In this document: positions 45,442-56,631 of the stretch, in pieces
Numbering within the stretch: position 1 is the first letter of the stretch
How the letters are laid out: every line of letters begins with the position of its first letter
NCBI RefSeq assembly: GCF_001691555.1
Contig: NZ_MAYN01000008.1
Coordinates: 1,418,682-1,482,681 of the forward strand
Reading direction: 5' to 3'
Source: Pantoea eucrina
Lineage (GTDB): Bacteria; Pseudomonadota; Gammaproteobacteria; Enterobacterales; Enterobacteriaceae
DNA: 64,000 nt
Program-made: the position numbers and the translations under genes
The notes under the pieces: model-generated
Seen by the model: only the letters and a program-made list of their open reading frames with translations
The model's database searches: none
What the model was told of the DNA's origin: nothing

Positions 45442-47121
45442 TTAAAAGGTTTCCCAGTTATCATCAGCGCCGCGTGCGCCAGGAGCGGGTGCCAGCGCTT
45501 TTTGTACAACCGGCGGTACCTTTTTCAACGCTGTAGATACGTTAACGGCCTGCGCGACAAATTCTTTACCAATATTGAACACAGCAACGGATTGTTTCAG
45601 GCGGCTGGCCTGCTCTTCCAGCGCCGCGGCGGCCGTCGCAGCCTCTTCAACCAGCGCGGCGTTCTGCTGCGTGACCCGGTCCATTTCCGTCACGGCCACG
45701 CCAACCTGATCGATACCTTTGCTCTGCTCATCCGAAGCAGACGCGATTTCACCCATGATGTCGGTCACACGCGTAACGGCGCTGACGATCTCACTCATGG
45801 TTTCACCTGCGCTCTCCACCAGCACGGAGCCGGTATTAACGCGGCTGACAGAATCTTCGATCAGCGCTTTGATCTCTTTAGCCGCCTGAGCACTGCGCTG
45901 TGCCAGACTGCGCACCTCACCCGCAACCACCGCAAATCCGCGGCCCTGCTCACCGGCGCGGGCCGCTTCTACCGCAGCGTTCAGCGCCAGAATATTGGTC
46001 TGGAAGGCGATCCCATCAATAACGCTGGTGATATCCGCAATTTTCTTTGAACTGCCGGCGATATCTTTCATGGTGCTCACCACGCCATCGACCACTTTGC
46101 CCCCCTGCTGCGCGGTCTCTGAGGCGTTAAGCGCCAGCTGCGATGCCTGACGGGCATTGTCTGCGTTCAGCTTCACCGTGGCAGTAAGCTGCTCCATGCT
46201 GGCAGCCGTCTGCTCCAGCGAAGCCGCCTGCTGTTCGGTACGTGAAGAGAGATCGTTATTACCCATCGCGATTTCACTCGCGCCGGTATAGATAGCGTCA
46301 GACCCATCGCGTACGGTACGCACCGTGCGCGCCAGCTCCTGCTGCATCTCGGCCAGCGAACGGAGCAGATCGCCCACTTCGTTACGCACGCTGACTTCAA
46401 CACTCTGCGTTAAATCGCCCCGCGCGATGTGACGGATATGTTCAATGCTCTGTTTCAGCGGCCGGATCAGCGCTGAGCGCATACCGCTCCAGACCAGCGT
46501 GATAACCAGCAGCGTCATCAGCAGGGTGCCCGCTACCAGCATGATGGCGTGACGATACGCGCGCTCATTGGCATCAATACCCTGTTGCGCCAGTCCCAGA
46601 TTGGTACTGAGCCAGGCGTTGTAATCCTTTTCAAATTTGTCCTGCAGACTCTGAGTCGGCTGATCGACAAAGCCTTTAAAGTTGCCTGACCCCAGGAATA
46701 CCACCAGCTCAGCCAGCGCATCGCGATAGGCTTTATAGTTGGCCTGCAGCGCCAGTACATTCTGCGCACTCTTTCCCTGTTCCGAGAGGCTGGCATTAAA
46801 ATCGGCAAAGCCCGCATCGGCGGTTTGCAGCTCATCATTGGCGAGCGCAACCAGCTCTTTCACCGTGGCACCCGATCCCGCCATCTGGCTATCCTGCAGA
46901 TAGCGAATACCGGCGCGGTTCAGCGTATTACGCGCCTGCACCAGCGATACCCAGGAGGTGCCCATGGCGCGCTGCAGGGTACTGAGGCGCTGGTTATAGG
47001 CAAAATTATCTTTATCGGCTTTTACCGTTGAGAAGAACATCCCACCGGAAAAAATCTGCAGCAGCGCAAACAGCGCCAGCACGCAAAGCAGGCCGGAAAC
47101 AACACGAATACGACTAAACAT
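45442..47121 (-). CDS. Methyl-accepting chemotaxis protein, Tsr-like
   Basis: 559 residues. TM1 (about 7-30), periplasmic four-helix ligand domain, TM2 (about 188-212), HAMP, methylation helices, the highly conserved hairpin [20 protein letters not shown] and the C-terminal CheR/CheB tether NWETF. The ligand domain has [14 protein letters not shown], close to Tsr, and the three arginines (R-x4-R-x3-R) that bind the amino-acid carboxyl in Tar/Tsr; the later PTQ segment also resembles Tsr. Serine sensing is therefore plausible, not shown. The ATG at 47121 has GAGG 5 bases upstream; the frame opens two codons earlier at a GTG. Third receptor of the tandem, with its own perfect sigma-28 promoter. 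Confidence 0.94.
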   Translation of the reverse strand: MFSRIRVVSGLLCVLALFALLQIFSGGMFFSTVKADKDNFAYNQRLSTLQRAMGTSWVSLVQARNTLNRAGIRYLQDSQMAGSGATVKELVALANDELQTADAGFADFNASLSEQGKSAQNVLALQANYKAYRDALAELVVFLGSGNFKGFVDQPTQSLQDKFEKDYNAWLSTNLGLAQQGIDANERAYRHAIMLVAGTLLMTLLVITLVWSGMRSALIRPLKQSIEHIRHIARGDLTQSVEVSVRNEVGDLLRSLAEMQQELARTVRTVRDGSDAIYTGASEIAMGNNDLSSRTEQQAASLEQTAASMEQLTATVKLNADNARQASQLALNASETAQQGGKVVDGVVSTMKDIAGSSKKIADITSVIDGIAFQTNILALNAAVEAARAGEQGRGFAVVAGEVRSLAQRSAQAAKEIKALIEDSVSRVNTGSVLVESAGETMSEIVSAVTRVTDIMGEIASASDEQSKGIDQVGVAVTEMDRVTQQNAALVEEAATAAAALEEQASRLKQSVAVFNIGKEFVAQAVNVSTALKKVPPVVQKALAPAPGARGADDNWETF

Positions 47122-47152
47122 AAACACCTCATTGGTTGGCGAATCGCTGTAG

Positions 47153-47179
47153 TTATCGGCGCACCAGAGGCAATCTTTA
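47153..47179 (-). promoter_or_regulatory. Sigma-28 (FliA) promoter of the Tsr-like receptor
   Basis: On the minus strand TAAA (47176-47179), 15 bases, GCCGATAA (47153-47160): an exact match to the FliA consensus. The start codon is about 30 bases further on. Confidence 0.92.
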
Positions 47180-47200
47180 CAGGAGGGTAATAGCGGAAGT

Positions 47201-47230
47201 GGCCCTCTTCCTTTCAGCAGGAAGAGAGCC
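47201..47230 (-). terminator. Hairpin after the middle receptor gene
   Basis: GGCTCTCTTCC-N8-GGAAGAGGGCC on the minus strand (one G-T or mismatch pair), 9 bases after the stop at 47239. No U-tract. Confidence 0.55.
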
Positions 47231-47238
47231 GGTTACTG

Positions 47239-48918
47239 TCAGAACGTTTCCCAGTTCGCATCGCCCGCGGTAGCGCTGGCGGTGGCAGTTTTACGCACCG
47301 GGCTGCGCAGCGGCTGCGACTGCCTGGTTTCTGTCAGACGCTGGGCGGCCGGGGCTGCAGTACGCGGGATATGAAACACGGCGACCGACTGACTCAGGCG
47401 ACTCGCCTGCGCTTCCAGCGACGCGGCGGCGGCGGCTGACTCCTCGACCAGGGCGGCGTTCTGCTGTGTCACCCGATCCATTTCAGTCACCGCGTGGCCC
47501 ACCTGATCGATACCGCGACTCTGTTCATCTGACGCAGAGGCGATCTCGCCCATGATATCGGTGACGCGCGTGACGGCGCCGACGATATCGCTCATGGTGT
47601 CACCGGCGGTCCCGACCAGCTGCGAACCGGCATTAACCCGCGTGACCGACTCTTCAATCAGCCCTTTGATCTCTTTCGCCGCCTGGGCGCTGCGCTGTGC
47701 CAGACTGCGCACCTCACCCGCCACCACAGCAAAGCCGCGTCCCTGCTCACCGGCGCGTGCCGCTTCGACGGCGGCGTTGAGTGCCAGAATATTGGTCTGG
47801 AACGCAATACCATCAATAACGCTGATAATGTCGGCAATCTTTTTCGAACTGCCGGCAATATCGCTCATGGTACGTACCACGCCTTCCACCACGTCACCCC
47901 CTTTACGGGCCGTGTCAGAGGCGCTCAGCGCCAGCTGCGACGCCTGACGGGCATTTTCAGCGTTCTGTTTTACCGTGGCGGTAAGCTGTTCCATGCTGGC
48001 AGCCGTCTGTTCCAGTGAGGCTGCCTGCTCCTCAGTACGGGCAGACAGGTCATTATTACCGGCGGAGATTTCGCTGGCACCGGTGAAGATCGCATCAGAG
48101 CCATCGCGTACATCGCTGACGGTACGCACCAGTGACTGCTGCATCTCATGCAGACTGGCCGCCAGCTGGCTCATCTCATTGCGTCCTTCCACCTGAATCG
48201 GCTGGGTCAGGTCGCCGGAGGCGATATGACGGATATGCCCCAGCAGCGCGTGCAGCGGACGGATCAGCACCACCCGCAGGCCAAACCAGCAGCCGGCTAT
48301 CACTGCAATGACCACCACCATCACGGCGGCCAGCAGCCACATCATGGTGGTAAAGGCGCGCTGATTCTGGACGACGCCTTTCGCCGCAAGTTCTGCCTGT
48401 GCAGTACGCCACTCTTCATAGGTCGCTTTCATTTTGACCTGCCGCGCCTCAATATTCTGCGCAAACATGCCCTGCAGATCGTTGGCTTTCAGGCGATCGA
48501 GCATCGCTTTCAGGCCGTCGTTAAAGGCGTTGTAGTCAGACTCCAGCCGTTCGGTTAACGCCTCCGGCAGACCCGGTGTGGATGGCAGGTTGTAGTAACG
48601 CTGGTAGTGATCGGCAGCCACGCTCAGCTGCTTCTCCGTCTGAGCAATCAGCGCGTTGAGCTGTCCGCCGTTGGTTTGCGTTGCCATACTGCCCTGCATA
48701 CGCAGCATGGCGCGGTTAAGCACGGTACGGGTCTGATTAAGCTCAATCCACGCATCCGACATGGCGGCAACATTATTGGTAGAAGTCTGTGCGACGGCAA
48801 AAGCTTCTTTATCTTTGTTCAGCGCTGACCAGAACAGGCCGCCCGAGAGCAGCTGCAGCGCGCCAAAAATCAGCAGCACGGCGATCAGACTGGTAACGAC
48901 GTTGATACGTTTTAACAT
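47239..48918 (-). CDS. Methyl-accepting chemotaxis protein, Tar/Tap-like
   Basis: 559 residues with the same architecture as its neighbours: TM1 (about 10-30), ligand domain, TM2 (about 190-212), HAMP, signalling hairpin, C-terminal NWETF. The ligand domain keeps the amino-acid carboxyl-binding arginines ([13 protein letters not shown]) but the rest differs from both neighbours, so the ligand is open. GGAGA precedes the ATG. A sigma-28 promoter lies just upstream and a terminator separates it from the preceding receptor gene. Confidence 0.94.
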   Translation of the reverse strand: MLKRINVVTSLIAVLLIFGALQLLSGGLFWSALNKDKEAFAVAQTSTNNVAAMSDAWIELNQTRTVLNRAMLRMQGSMATQTNGGQLNALIAQTEKQLSVAADHYQRYYNLPSTPGLPEALTERLESDYNAFNDGLKAMLDRLKANDLQGMFAQNIEARQVKMKATYEEWRTAQAELAAKGVVQNQRAFTTMMWLLAAVMVVVIAVIAGCWFGLRVVLIRPLHALLGHIRHIASGDLTQPIQVEGRNEMSQLAASLHEMQQSLVRTVSDVRDGSDAIFTGASEISAGNNDLSARTEEQAASLEQTAASMEQLTATVKQNAENARQASQLALSASDTARKGGDVVEGVVRTMSDIAGSSKKIADIISVIDGIAFQTNILALNAAVEAARAGEQGRGFAVVAGEVRSLAQRSAQAAKEIKGLIEESVTRVNAGSQLVGTAGDTMSDIVGAVTRVTDIMGEIASASDEQSRGIDQVGHAVTEMDRVTQQNAALVEESAAAAASLEAQASRLSQSVAVFHIPRTAAPAAQRLTETRQSQPLRSPVRKTATASATAGDANWETF

Positions 48919-48948
48919 GGTGTCTCCAGGAAGAATTTTGACACCCTG

Positions 48949-48975
48949 TTATCGACGCCAGCCGCAATTAATTGA
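48949..48975 (-). promoter_or_regulatory. Sigma-28 (FliA) promoter of the middle receptor
   Basis: On the minus strand TCAA (48972-48975), 15 bases, GTCGATAA (48949-48956): one mismatch to the consensus in each box. Confidence 0.82.
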
Positions 48976-49038
48976 GGTGGTTTACGCTTCTTTGCGCCTG
49001 TGCGGCCTTAATGAAGCTTTTGAGCCTGATTAATAACT

Positions 49039-49073
49039 AAAAAAACTGCCCTCTGTCACGTGTGACGGAGGGC
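49039..49073 (-). terminator. Intrinsic terminator after the first receptor gene
   Basis: GCCCTCCGTCAC/GTGACAGAGGGC stem followed by seven Ts on the minus strand, 11 bases after the stop at 49084. It should limit readthrough from the motA-cheW transcript into the later receptors. Confidence 0.88.
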
Positions 49074-49083
49074 ATAACGGCAG

Positions 49084-50754
49084 TCAGAAGGTTTCCCAGT
49101 GGCTGTCCGCGCCTGCTGTAGTGGCGGCACGACGCGGCGCGGCTGCGACCGCAGGCGGGGCAATTTGCGGGTGGCGCACGCCGGCAGCCTGCGGCGTGCC
49201 ACGCGTAATGCGGAACAGCGCCACCGACTGACTGAGGTGGCTGGCCTGCGCTTCGAGGGAAGCAGCAGCCGATGCGGACTCTTCAACCAGCGCAGCGTTC
49301 TGTTGAGTGACCCGGTCCATTTCGGTGACCGCCTCTCCCACCTGATCGATACCGCGACTCTGCTCATCAGATGCGGAAGCAATTTCGCCCATGATATCGG
49401 TCACGCGCGTCACTGCATTCACTATTTCACCCATGGTTTCACCGGCGCTTTCTACCAGCACATAGCCACTGTTAACACGCTGGACCGAATCCTCAATCAG
49501 CCCTTTGATCTCTTTGGCCGCCTGAGCACTGCGCTGCGCCAGACTGCGTACTTCACCGGCTACTACGGCAAAACCGCGCCCCTGTTCGCCGGCACGTGCA
49601 GCTTCTACCGCTGCGTTAAGTGCCAGAATGTTGGTCTGGAAGGCAATGCCGTCAATCACACTGGTAATATCCGCGATTTTCTTCGAACTGCCGGCGATAT
49701 CTTTCATGGTCGAAACCACGCCATTCACAACCGTACCGCCTTTCTGAGCCGTTTCTGAAGCGTTTCGCGCCAGCTGCGACGCCTGCCGCGCATTTTCAGC
49801 ATTCTGTTTCACTGTTGCTGTCAGCTGCTCCATGCTGGCAGCCGTCTCTTCCAGTGAGGCAGCCTGCTGCTCGGTACGCGCCGAAAGGTCGTTATTACCG
49901 GCTGAAATCTCACTGGCACCGGTAAAGATCGCATCCGCTCCGTCGCGCACGTCGCTGACCGTGCGCGTCAGCGCCTGCTGCATCTCATGCAGGCTGGTCG
50001 CCAGCTGGCTCATCTCATTACGCCCTGTTACAACGATTGACTGGGTGAGATCGCCCTGCGCGATATGCCGGATATGCTGAATGCTCTGATTAAGCGGCTG
50101 AATAAGTACCCGGCGCAGCCCGGACCAGCATAGCAGGCTAACCGCAACCACTACGACCATGACGGCGCCAATCAGCCAGAGCATACGGGTATACGCCGTG
50201 CTATTTTCTTCTGCGCCCGCCTGCGTAAGACGGCTCTGATCGGCCCGCCAGCGCGTGTAATCAGCGTAGAAAGCGCTCTGACTCGGTGCTACCGGCGCTT
50301 TATACGCCTCGACCATATCCTTATTTTGCAGCGCGGCCTGCATAGCACTTAGCGCCTGACTGTAAGCGCCATAGCTCTGCTCCAGCTGCTGGTTAAGCTG
50401 TTTATCCAGTCCTGGCGTATCGGGCAGATTGTGGAATAGCGTAAAGTTGTCCGCTGCACGCTGCTGAAAATCGCGACTCTGTAAATAGAGCTCACTCACA
50501 TCTGCCTCTTTCCCCTCCAGTTTGGCGGTGGTAATGCGCAGCAGCATACGCGTCAGCACCACCCGGCTCTGGTTAAGGCTCATATAGGCATCGGTAATCG
50601 CCGCAAGATTTTGCGCGGAAAGCTGCGAGGCAGAAAAGCTGGTTTTGTCATGATACAGCGCCCGGATAAACAGCGATCCGGAGGTCAGTTGCAGAGCAGC
50701 AAAAAGTACCAGTACCACCAGCAGGCTGGTGACAACACGAATTCGGGTAAACAT
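49084..50754 (-). CDS. Methyl-accepting chemotaxis protein, Tar/Tap-like
   Basis: 556 residues from the ATG at 50754 (MFTRIRVV, as in the neighbours); an ATG four codons earlier is possible. Same layout; the C-terminal pentapeptide is HWETF, a slight variant of the NWETF tether. The ligand domain has [13 protein letters not shown], keeping the arginine spacing. It directly follows cheW (69 bases, with a GGGCCGC/GGCGGCCC hairpin near 50800-50815), the position of tar in E. coli. Confidence 0.94.
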   Translation of the reverse strand: MFTRIRVVTSLLVVLVLFAALQLTSGSLFIRALYHDKTSFSASQLSAQNLAAITDAYMSLNQSRVVLTRMLLRITTAKLEGKEADVSELYLQSRDFQQRAADNFTLFHNLPDTPGLDKQLNQQLEQSYGAYSQALSAMQAALQNKDMVEAYKAPVAPSQSAFYADYTRWRADQSRLTQAGAEENSTAYTRMLWLIGAVMVVVVAVSLLCWSGLRRVLIQPLNQSIQHIRHIAQGDLTQSIVVTGRNEMSQLATSLHEMQQALTRTVSDVRDGADAIFTGASEISAGNNDLSARTEQQAASLEETAASMEQLTATVKQNAENARQASQLARNASETAQKGGTVVNGVVSTMKDIAGSSKKIADITSVIDGIAFQTNILALNAAVEAARAGEQGRGFAVVAGEVRSLAQRSAQAAKEIKGLIEDSVQRVNSGYVLVESAGETMGEIVNAVTRVTDIMGEIASASDEQSRGIDQVGEAVTEMDRVTQQNAALVEESASAAASLEAQASHLSQSVALFRITRGTPQAAGVRHPQIAPPAVAAAPRRAATTAGADSHWETF

Positions 50755-50823
50755 AATGGGGTCCATCGAAACAGGAAAGTGGGGATGAAAACGGGCCGCG
50801 CTGAGGCGGCCCGGCGGTAACGG

Positions 50824-51321
50824 TTAGACGCTGCGCAGCGTGTCCATCAGCGCCATTTCTTCGCTACTGAGCAGTTTTTCAATATCGACCAGGATCAGCA
50901 TACGCTCGCCCAGCGCCCCCAGTCCGGTCAGATACTCTGTAGACATCGTCACGGCGAACTCCGGTGCCGGCCGAATCTGTTCGTGCATCAGCGACAGCAC
51001 ATCTGAAACGCCATCAACCACGATGCCGACCACGCGGTGTTCCAGGTTGAGCACAATCACTACGGTATTATCGTTGTACTCTACGTCCGGCTGCGAAAAC
51101 TTTACGCGCAGGTCGATAATTGGCACGATTACGCCGCGCAGGTTAGTGACCCCTTTGATAAATTCCGGCGTGTTGGCGATGCGCGTGACCTGATCGTAGC
51201 CGCGGATCTCCTGTACTTTAAGAATATCGATGCCGTACTCTTCATCACCCAAAGTGAAAACCAGAAACTCCTGGCCGACGGTTTCGCCAGCGATTTTGGT
51301 CACGGTTGCCATGTCAGTCAT
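50824..51321 (-). CDS. cheW: CheW, receptor-kinase coupling protein
   Basis: 165 residues (E. coli 167), very similar: [28 protein letters not shown] (in part) and [13 protein letters not shown]. Two SH3-like beta barrels link receptors and CheA. AGGG lies 8 bases before the ATG. Confidence 0.98.
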   Translation of the reverse strand: MTDMATVTKIAGETVGQEFLVFTLGDEEYGIDILKVQEIRGYDQVTRIANTPEFIKGVTNLRGVIVPIIDLRVKFSQPDVEYNDNTVVIVLNLEHRVVGIVVDGVSDVLSLMHEQIRPAPEFAVTMSTEYLTGLGALGERMLILVDIEKLLSSEEMALMDTLRSV

Positions 51322-51343
51322 ATTTTTGCCCTTTATTTATCAG

Positions 51344-53335
51344 TTACGCTGCGGCACCGGCCACACGCTTTTCACGGTTCAGCGATTGCAGTGCGGACAC
51401 ATCCACAATCAGCGCTACGCTGCCATCCCCCAGAATGGTGGCAGCAGAGATACCCGGCACTTTGCGGTAGTTACTCTCCAGGTTTTTCACCACCACCTGA
51501 TGCTGACCGATTAACTGATCGACCAGCAGCGCATAGCGGCGGCCCGCACTCTGCAGAATCACCACAATGCCCTGCGTTGCATCGGTTTTGGCATTCTGCA
51601 CATCAAAGACGTTCCACAGCTCAACCAGCGGCAGATATTCGCCGCGGACTTCCAGTACACGCTCTCCGCCAGCCAGTGGCTTAAGCTCTTCTGCCGTTGG
51701 CTGCAGCGATTCCATGACGGCGTTCAGCGGCAGGATAAAGACCTCATCCGCTACGCGTACCGACATGCCGTCCAGGATTGCCAGCGTCAGCGGCAGCAGA
51801 ATACGGATGGTTGTGCCTTTACCCTGTTTCGACGCAATCTCAACATGACCGCCCATCTCCTGGATATTACGCTTCACCACGTCCATACCCACGCCGCGCC
51901 CGGAGACATCGGTAACCTGCTCAGCGGTAGAGAAGCCGGGAGCAAAGATCAGCATGCCCACTTCTTCATCACTCATGCTGTCGCTGACCGGCAGACCTGA
52001 AGAGAGCGCTTTAGCCAGGATGCGCTCACGATTCAGGCCGGCTCCGTCGTCGATCACCTCAATACAGATGTTGCCACCCTGGTGCTCAGCAGAAAGTGTC
52101 AGATTGCCGGTGGCCGTTTTATTGGTTGCCAGGCGTTTTTCCGGCGTTTCAATACCGTGATCCAGACTGTTGCGCACCAGGTGCGTTAACGGATCGATAA
52201 TGCGTTCGATCAGGCTCTTATCCAGCTCCGTTGAGCTGCCCAGCAGCGTCAGCTCCACGTCTTTACCCAGCTTGCTCGCAAGGTCGCGCACCAGACGCGG
52301 GAAGCGGCTGAACACATACTCCATCGGCATCATACGGATCGACATCACCGACTCCTGCAGGTCGCGCGCGTTGCGCTCCAGCTGGCCCATGCTGTTGAGC
52401 AGATCGCCATGCGCGACCGGATCCAGTGCGCCGGAACGCTGCGCCAGCATCGACTGGGTAATCACCAGTTCGCCAACCAGGTTAATCAGCTGATCCACTT
52501 TCTCAACCGCAACGCGGATACTGCTGGATTCGCTCGATTTTGCTGGCGCCGCTGCCCGCTTGCTTTCGCGTTTTACGGCCGGCGTGATATCTGTCACCAC
52601 TGCACTCTGCGGCTGAGCAGGTGTCGTTTCAGCAACAACGTCTGCGGCTACCGCGACCGGAGCTGCGGCCTCTGCCTGCGGGAAGCGGATCTGCGCTTCA
52701 TCGATCACAAAGCAGAGCACTGCTACGATGTCATCTTTGTCGACACCTTCAATCGTGGCTTCCAGCGAGTGGGTACTTTTGACAACGTCGGTGACGCTGC
52801 CAAGGTTACTCAGCTCTTCCAGCATCAGATCTGGCTCTTTCTCTTTGAGATCGACCAGCTGCAGGCGCAGGCCGCGGCTGACAACCGTCGCCGCCGCAGG
52901 GGTATCGACTACCGCAGCAGCAGGGGCTTCAGGCACAATACCTTTCGCTTCCAGTGCCAGTTGACGCAGCGCCTCGCAGATGTAGTTAAAGCTTTCCGCA
53001 TTAGGCTCCTGCGCAGTTTTATACGCATCGAGCTGTTCCTGCATAATATCTTTGGTTTCCAAAAACAGGTTGATGATGTCGGTGCTGAGCTGCATTTCGC
53101 CGCGGCGCGCACCATCCAGAATGTTCTCCAGGATATGGGTTGTCTCCTGTAAAACCGTAAAGCCAAACGTACCTGCTCCGCCCTTAATAGAGTGAGCGGC
53201 ACGAAAAATGGCATTCAACTGTTCGGCATCGGGCTCCTGGGGATCCAGTCCCAACAGGTGTTGCTCCATGTCCGCTAACAGCTCATCGGCCTCGTCAAAA
53301 AACGTCTGGTAAAAATCGCTGATGTCCATGCTCAC
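51344..53335 (-). CDS. cheA: CheA, chemotaxis histidine kinase
   Basis: 663 residues (E. coli 654). P1 Hpt domain with the phospho-accepting His in AHSIKGGAGTFG (about residue 48), P2 CheY/CheB-binding domain, Ala/Pro linkers, P3 dimerisation, P4 ATPase (N box NSLDHGIE, G boxes DDGAGLNRERI and GRGVGMDVVK) and P5 CheW-like domain. Start is GTG at 53335 (MSMDISDFYQTF), as in E. coli, with GAGGTGAT upstream. It follows motB by 4 bases. Confidence 0.98.
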   Translation of the reverse strand: MSMDISDFYQTFFDEADELLADMEQHLLGLDPQEPDAEQLNAIFRAAHSIKGGAGTFGFTVLQETTHILENILDGARRGEMQLSTDIINLFLETKDIMQEQLDAYKTAQEPNAESFNYICEALRQLALEAKGIVPEAPAAAVVDTPAAATVVSRGLRLQLVDLKEKEPDLMLEELSNLGSVTDVVKSTHSLEATIEGVDKDDIVAVLCFVIDEAQIRFPQAEAAAPVAVAADVVAETTPAQPQSAVVTDITPAVKRESKRAAAPAKSSESSSIRVAVEKVDQLINLVGELVITQSMLAQRSGALDPVAHGDLLNSMGQLERNARDLQESVMSIRMMPMEYVFSRFPRLVRDLASKLGKDVELTLLGSSTELDKSLIERIIDPLTHLVRNSLDHGIETPEKRLATNKTATGNLTLSAEHQGGNICIEVIDDGAGLNRERILAKALSSGLPVSDSMSDEEVGMLIFAPGFSTAEQVTDVSGRGVGMDVVKRNIQEMGGHVEIASKQGKGTTIRILLPLTLAILDGMSVRVADEVFILPLNAVMESLQPTAEELKPLAGGERVLEVRGEYLPLVELWNVFDVQNAKTDATQGIVVILQSAGRRYALLVDQLIGQHQVVVKNLESNYRKVPGISAATILGDGSVALIVDVSALQSLNREKRVAGAAA

Positions 53336-53339
53336 GGGA

Positions 53340-54356
53340 TCACCTCGGCTGTGAGGGTTGGTCTGGTGTTACCGCACCCGCAGCGGGCGTTGCGGACGTG
53401 GCGGGCGCTGCCTGAGCCGCCGGAGCGGTCGGTGCGGTCGCCGCAGCCGCAGCCGGTCCGGCTGGTGCAGTGATAGTGGGAATCATGTGTGCCGGATCGC
53501 TGACCTGAACGGCATCGCTTTCGGCATTCTCTTTTTCAATGGCGGCTTCAGTATCATGGTTTAATACCAGCAGGCTGATACGGCGGTTGACCGCATCATC
53601 AGCGCCACGGTTCTTGAGCTTCATCGTGGCGGCCATCCCCACGACGCGCAGCATTTTGTTGCTATCCAGGCCCCCAATGACCAGCTCGCGCCGGGAGGCA
53701 TTAGCACGATCGGCTGAGAGCTCCCAGTTACTGTAACCGCGTTCACCGCTGGCATACTGGAAGTCATCGGTATGGCCAGAAAGACTGATTTTATTCGGAA
53801 TATCATTCAGCAGCGGCGCCACCGCGCGCAGAATATCGCGCATATAGGGTTCAACCTCCGCGCTGCCGGTTTTAAACATCGGGCGATTCTGGCTGTCGAT
53901 AATCTGAATACGCAGCCCCTCCTGCACCATGTTGATAATCAGATGCGGACGCAGCGCTTTCAGGCGTGGATCGGCTTCAATCAGCTGATCGAGCTTTTCA
54001 CGCAGCCGGTTAAGGCGGATCTCATCCAGCTGGCGTTTTTGTGCATCCATATCCACCTGTTTTCTGACTTCGCCCTTCTGCTGGGTCGGATCGTCTCCGC
54101 CCCCCGGAATCGGGCTCTCGCTATCGCTGCTGCGGGGTCCGCCTGTTACCGCCACTTTGAGCGGGGTTTTAAAATATTCTGCGATCTGAACCAGCTCCTG
54201 CGGATTCGCAATCGAGATGAGCCACATCACCATGAAAAATGCCATCATCGCCGTCATAAAGTCGGCATAGGCAATTTTCCATGAGCCGTGGCTGCCTTCA
54301 TGCTTTTTATGTTTGCGCCGTTTAACCAGCACAATTGGGCGATTTTCATGCTTCAT
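53340..54356 (-). CDS. motB: MotB, flagellar stator protein
   Basis: 338 residues, longer than E. coli (308). One N-terminal membrane helix with the proton-carrying D32 ([13 protein letters not shown]), a plug region, and the OmpA-like peptidoglycan-binding domain ([11 protein letters not shown]...[16 protein letters not shown]). The extra length is a C-terminal low-complexity Ala/Pro/Thr tail of roughly 40 residues. Overlaps motA by 4 bases. Confidence 0.97.
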   Translation of the reverse strand: MKHENRPIVLVKRRKHKKHEGSHGSWKIAYADFMTAMMAFFMVMWLISIANPQELVQIAEYFKTPLKVAVTGGPRSSDSESPIPGGGDDPTQQKGEVRKQVDMDAQKRQLDEIRLNRLREKLDQLIEADPRLKALRPHLIINMVQEGLRIQIIDSQNRPMFKTGSAEVEPYMRDILRAVAPLLNDIPNKISLSGHTDDFQYASGERGYSNWELSADRANASRRELVIGGLDSNKMLRVVGMAATMKLKNRGADDAVNRRISLLVLNHDTEAAIEKENAESDAVQVSDPAHMIPTITAPAGPAAAAATAPTAPAAQAAPATSATPAAGAVTPDQPSQPR

Positions 54357-55240
54357 GAACTCTGGTCCGAAGTCTGTTTAGCCGGATTTTTAGCGTTGCG
54401 TACGTGCTCTTCCAGTTCGGTAAACGAGGGACGCTCTGTGGAATAGAGCGTTTTGCGTCCGAACTCGACCGCGATCTGCGGGGCATACCCGTTCAGGCTG
54501 GAAAGCAGCGTGACTTTCACGCACTGCATCATTTTGGTGGTCTCAGCGCACTTCTGGCGCAATACCGAAGCCAGCGGTGAAATAAATCCGTAGGCCAGCA
54601 AGATGCCGAGGAACGTACCCACCATGGCGTGCGCAATCAGCGCCCCCAGCTCTGCAGCCGGACGATCGGCTGATGCCAGCGCATGCACGACACCCATTAC
54701 CGCTGCAACGATGCCAAATGCCGGCAAACCATCGCCGATGGCGGATAAACTTTGCGCTGGTACTTCGCATTCATGCTCATAGGTCTCAATTTCTTCATCC
54801 ATCAATGCTTCAATTTCAAAAGCATTCATATTTCCGCTGACCATCAGGCGCAGGTAGTCGGTAATAAAGTCCACTAACTGTTTATCGGTTAAAATACGCG
54901 GATAATTAGCGAAAATTTCGCTCTGCGAGGGATCTTCAATATCGCGTTCCAGCGACAGCATGCCCTGCTGACGGGATTTCGCCATCAGCCGATAGAGCAG
55001 TGCCATTAAATCCATATAGACCGCTTTATTATATTTGGAACCACGCATCAGCAGCGGCAGTGCCTTTAGCGTTTTCTTAATGGACTTACCATTATTACCG
55101 ACCAGAAATGCGCCGACACCTGCCCCGCCAATGATCAGCAGTTCAGATGGCTGATAAAGTGCACCTAAATGGCCACCGACCATCAGATAACCGCCCAGCA
55201 CGGAACCAAGGACCACGATATAACCCAGAATAATCAGCAC
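54353..55240 (-). CDS. motA: MotA, flagellar stator protein
   Basis: 295 residues, as in E. coli. Four membrane helices, cytoplasmic loop with the torque-generating charges, and the conserved prolines in the [17 protein letters not shown] and [14 protein letters not shown] segments. Start is GTG at 55240, with AAGGA upstream, as in E. coli. First gene of motA-motB-cheA-cheW. I could not find a clear sigma-28 promoter in the 77 bases before it. Confidence 0.98.
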   Translation of the reverse strand: MLIILGYIVVLGSVLGGYLMVGGHLGALYQPSELLIIGGAGVGAFLVGNNGKSIKKTLKALPLLMRGSKYNKAVYMDLMALLYRLMAKSRQQGMLSLERDIEDPSQSEIFANYPRILTDKQLVDFITDYLRLMVSGNMNAFEIEALMDEEIETYEHECEVPAQSLSAIGDGLPAFGIVAAVMGVVHALASADRPAAELGALIAHAMVGTFLGILLAYGFISPLASVLRQKCAETTKMMQCVKVTLLSSLNGYAPQIAVEFGRKTLYSTERPSFTELEEHVRNAKNPAKQTSDQSS

Positions 55241-55317
55241 AAAAACATCCTTACGTCCGTAACGTGTTGGTGGAAGTTAAGCCAGAGGGCCGCAGGCGAT
55301 ATTCACAAATCGGAGGC

Positions 55318-55347
55318 AAAAAAAAGCAGCGGGGGTAACCCGCTGCT
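55318..55347 (-). terminator. Intrinsic terminator of flhDC
   Basis: GCAGCGGG-TTACC-CCCGCTGC followed by nine Ts on the minus strand, 27 bases after the flhC stop. It separates class 1 flhDC from motA. Confidence 0.92.
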
Positions 55348-55373
55348 GGATGGCTTCCACAATGCGAACATAC

Positions 55374-55952
55374 TTAAACGGCGCGTTTAACCTGTTCATC
55401 CAGCAGTTGTGGAAAGGTATCGGCAGTATCTGCAGAAAGTTTACGTCTTTTTACGGCACGCGAAGGCGGCTGGCACAGGCTGCAGACAAAGCTGCCTGCG
55501 GGCTGATGTGCATGATTAATAAAGCTGCCGTGACAGCTTTTGCAGTCAGAGAGTTCCAGCATACCACTTTCAACGAATCGCACCAGGGTCCAGGCGCGCG
55601 TCAGCGCCAACAGCGGGCCCTCGTCCGATTGCGGACACTGCTCAAGGTAGAGACGGTAGGCCTGAATAACCGCCTCCACGCCGCAGCTTAAACCGGTTTT
55701 GAGTAAAAACTGCCAGGCGTTACAGAACATAGATGCGTGAATATTCTGTTCCCACGTCATGAACCAGTCGGTGGAGAACGGCAACATGCCTTTTGGCGGC
55801 GGCGCACCACGCAACTCTTTATACAATTTAATTAAGCGGCCGCGACTTAATTGCGTTTCACTCTCCAGCATCTGCAGACGAGCACCCAGCGTGATCAGTT
55901 CCATCGCCAGCTGAATATCGCGCGCTTCCTGAACGATACTTTTATCGCTCAT
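55374..55952 (-). CDS. flhC: FlhC, flagellar master regulator subunit
   Basis: 192 residues, as in E. coli. The zinc-binding cysteines lie in [10 protein letters not shown] and FVCSLCQPP; the C-terminal tail is basic. With FlhD it forms the FlhD4C2 activator of class 2 flagellar genes. Start overlaps the flhD stop (TAATG). Confidence 0.98.
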   Translation of the reverse strand: MSDKSIVQEARDIQLAMELITLGARLQMLESETQLSRGRLIKLYKELRGAPPPKGMLPFSTDWFMTWEQNIHASMFCNAWQFLLKTGLSCGVEAVIQAYRLYLEQCPQSDEGPLLALTRAWTLVRFVESGMLELSDCKSCHGSFINHAHQPAGSFVCSLCQPPSRAVKRRKLSADTADTFPQLLDEQVKRAV

Positions 55953-56302
55953 TATACTGCCCTCTTTTTGGTGCTGGTTTCGGTTTTTGAAACGCTGCGC
56001 AGCAGACGGCTGGATAACAGGATACCGGTGTGAATTTGCTGCAAATCATCTACCCGTGATTCCTGGGTAAGACGATTAATTAAATTATGGTCAGTAAAGC
56101 GGAACTGACATACAAGCTGATTCGTTTCAGCCAGCTTTACCATTTCAGGCAATGTTAACTGAGCCAGTGCATCTGCCATTGCTTCATCAATACCCAGACG
56201 AAACATAGCTGAAGGTTTTTCCTGGTTAATTAAGCGCTGCGCGAGCAGTAAATATGACAGATTGATGTCATATATATGTTTTAATAATTCTGATGTACCC
56301 AT
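55952..56302 (-). CDS. flhD: FlhD, flagellar master regulator subunit
   Basis: 116 residues from the ATG at 56302 ([20 protein letters not shown]), equal to E. coli. An ATG three codons earlier is too close to the AGGA Shine-Dalgarno. The cysteine of the intersubunit disulfide is in NQLVCQF. FlhD is the target of RflP, encoded at 12281-13024. Confidence 0.98.
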   Translation of the reverse strand: MGTSELLKHIYDINLSYLLLAQRLINQEKPSAMFRLGIDEAMADALAQLTLPEMVKLAETNQLVCQFRFTDHNLINRLTQESRVDDLQQIHTGILLSSRLLRSVSKTETSTKKRAV

Positions 56303-56531
56303 TTTTTCCATCCTGATAGACGCGGCATATATACGGCCACAGAATTTAATCTCTATGGTTCGGGTTGCTGGTTGGTAAATCTAAAGATGGCAAAAAATAA
56401 AATCAGTCATTAGCCAACATATATTTAAGTGTTTCATTTCCTACCGGGACATTCAGCAGTTTCAGTCAAAATTCCAGGCCATTCTTTTCCTGAGTCTTAA
56501 CCTTCTTCCCTGATGTCTTTTTATCGTTTTT

Positions 56532-56563
56532 TAAGACTAATCCGAAAACAACGCAAATCTATA
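56532..56563 (-). promoter_or_regulatory. flhD promoter -10 and downstream RcsAB-like box
   Basis: On the minus strand a TATAGA -10 (56558-56563) places the start near 56550; the -35 is poor, as expected for a CRP-dependent promoter. TCGGATTAGTCTTA (56532-56545) matches the E. coli flhDC RcsAB box TAGGAAAAATCTTA at 10 of 14 positions and falls at about +5 to +18, the same place. Confidence 0.65.
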
Positions 56564-56609
56564 TGGTCTCTATCCGACATACAACGTGAGTGGACCGGAA
56601 TTTTAGATA

Positions 56610-56631
56610 AAGTGTGATATGGATCACACTT
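56610..56631. promoter_or_regulatory. CRP-cAMP site of flhDC
   Basis: AAGTGTGA-N6-TCACACTT: perfect 8-base arms with the TGTGA-N6-TCACA core. Its centre is about 70 bases before the predicted start, as in E. coli (about -72). Confidence 0.92.

Noticed and set aside
55241..55317. Sigma-28 promoter of motA
   Set aside because: CCGAT-like sequence exists but no TAAA at the right spacing; I could not support a site.
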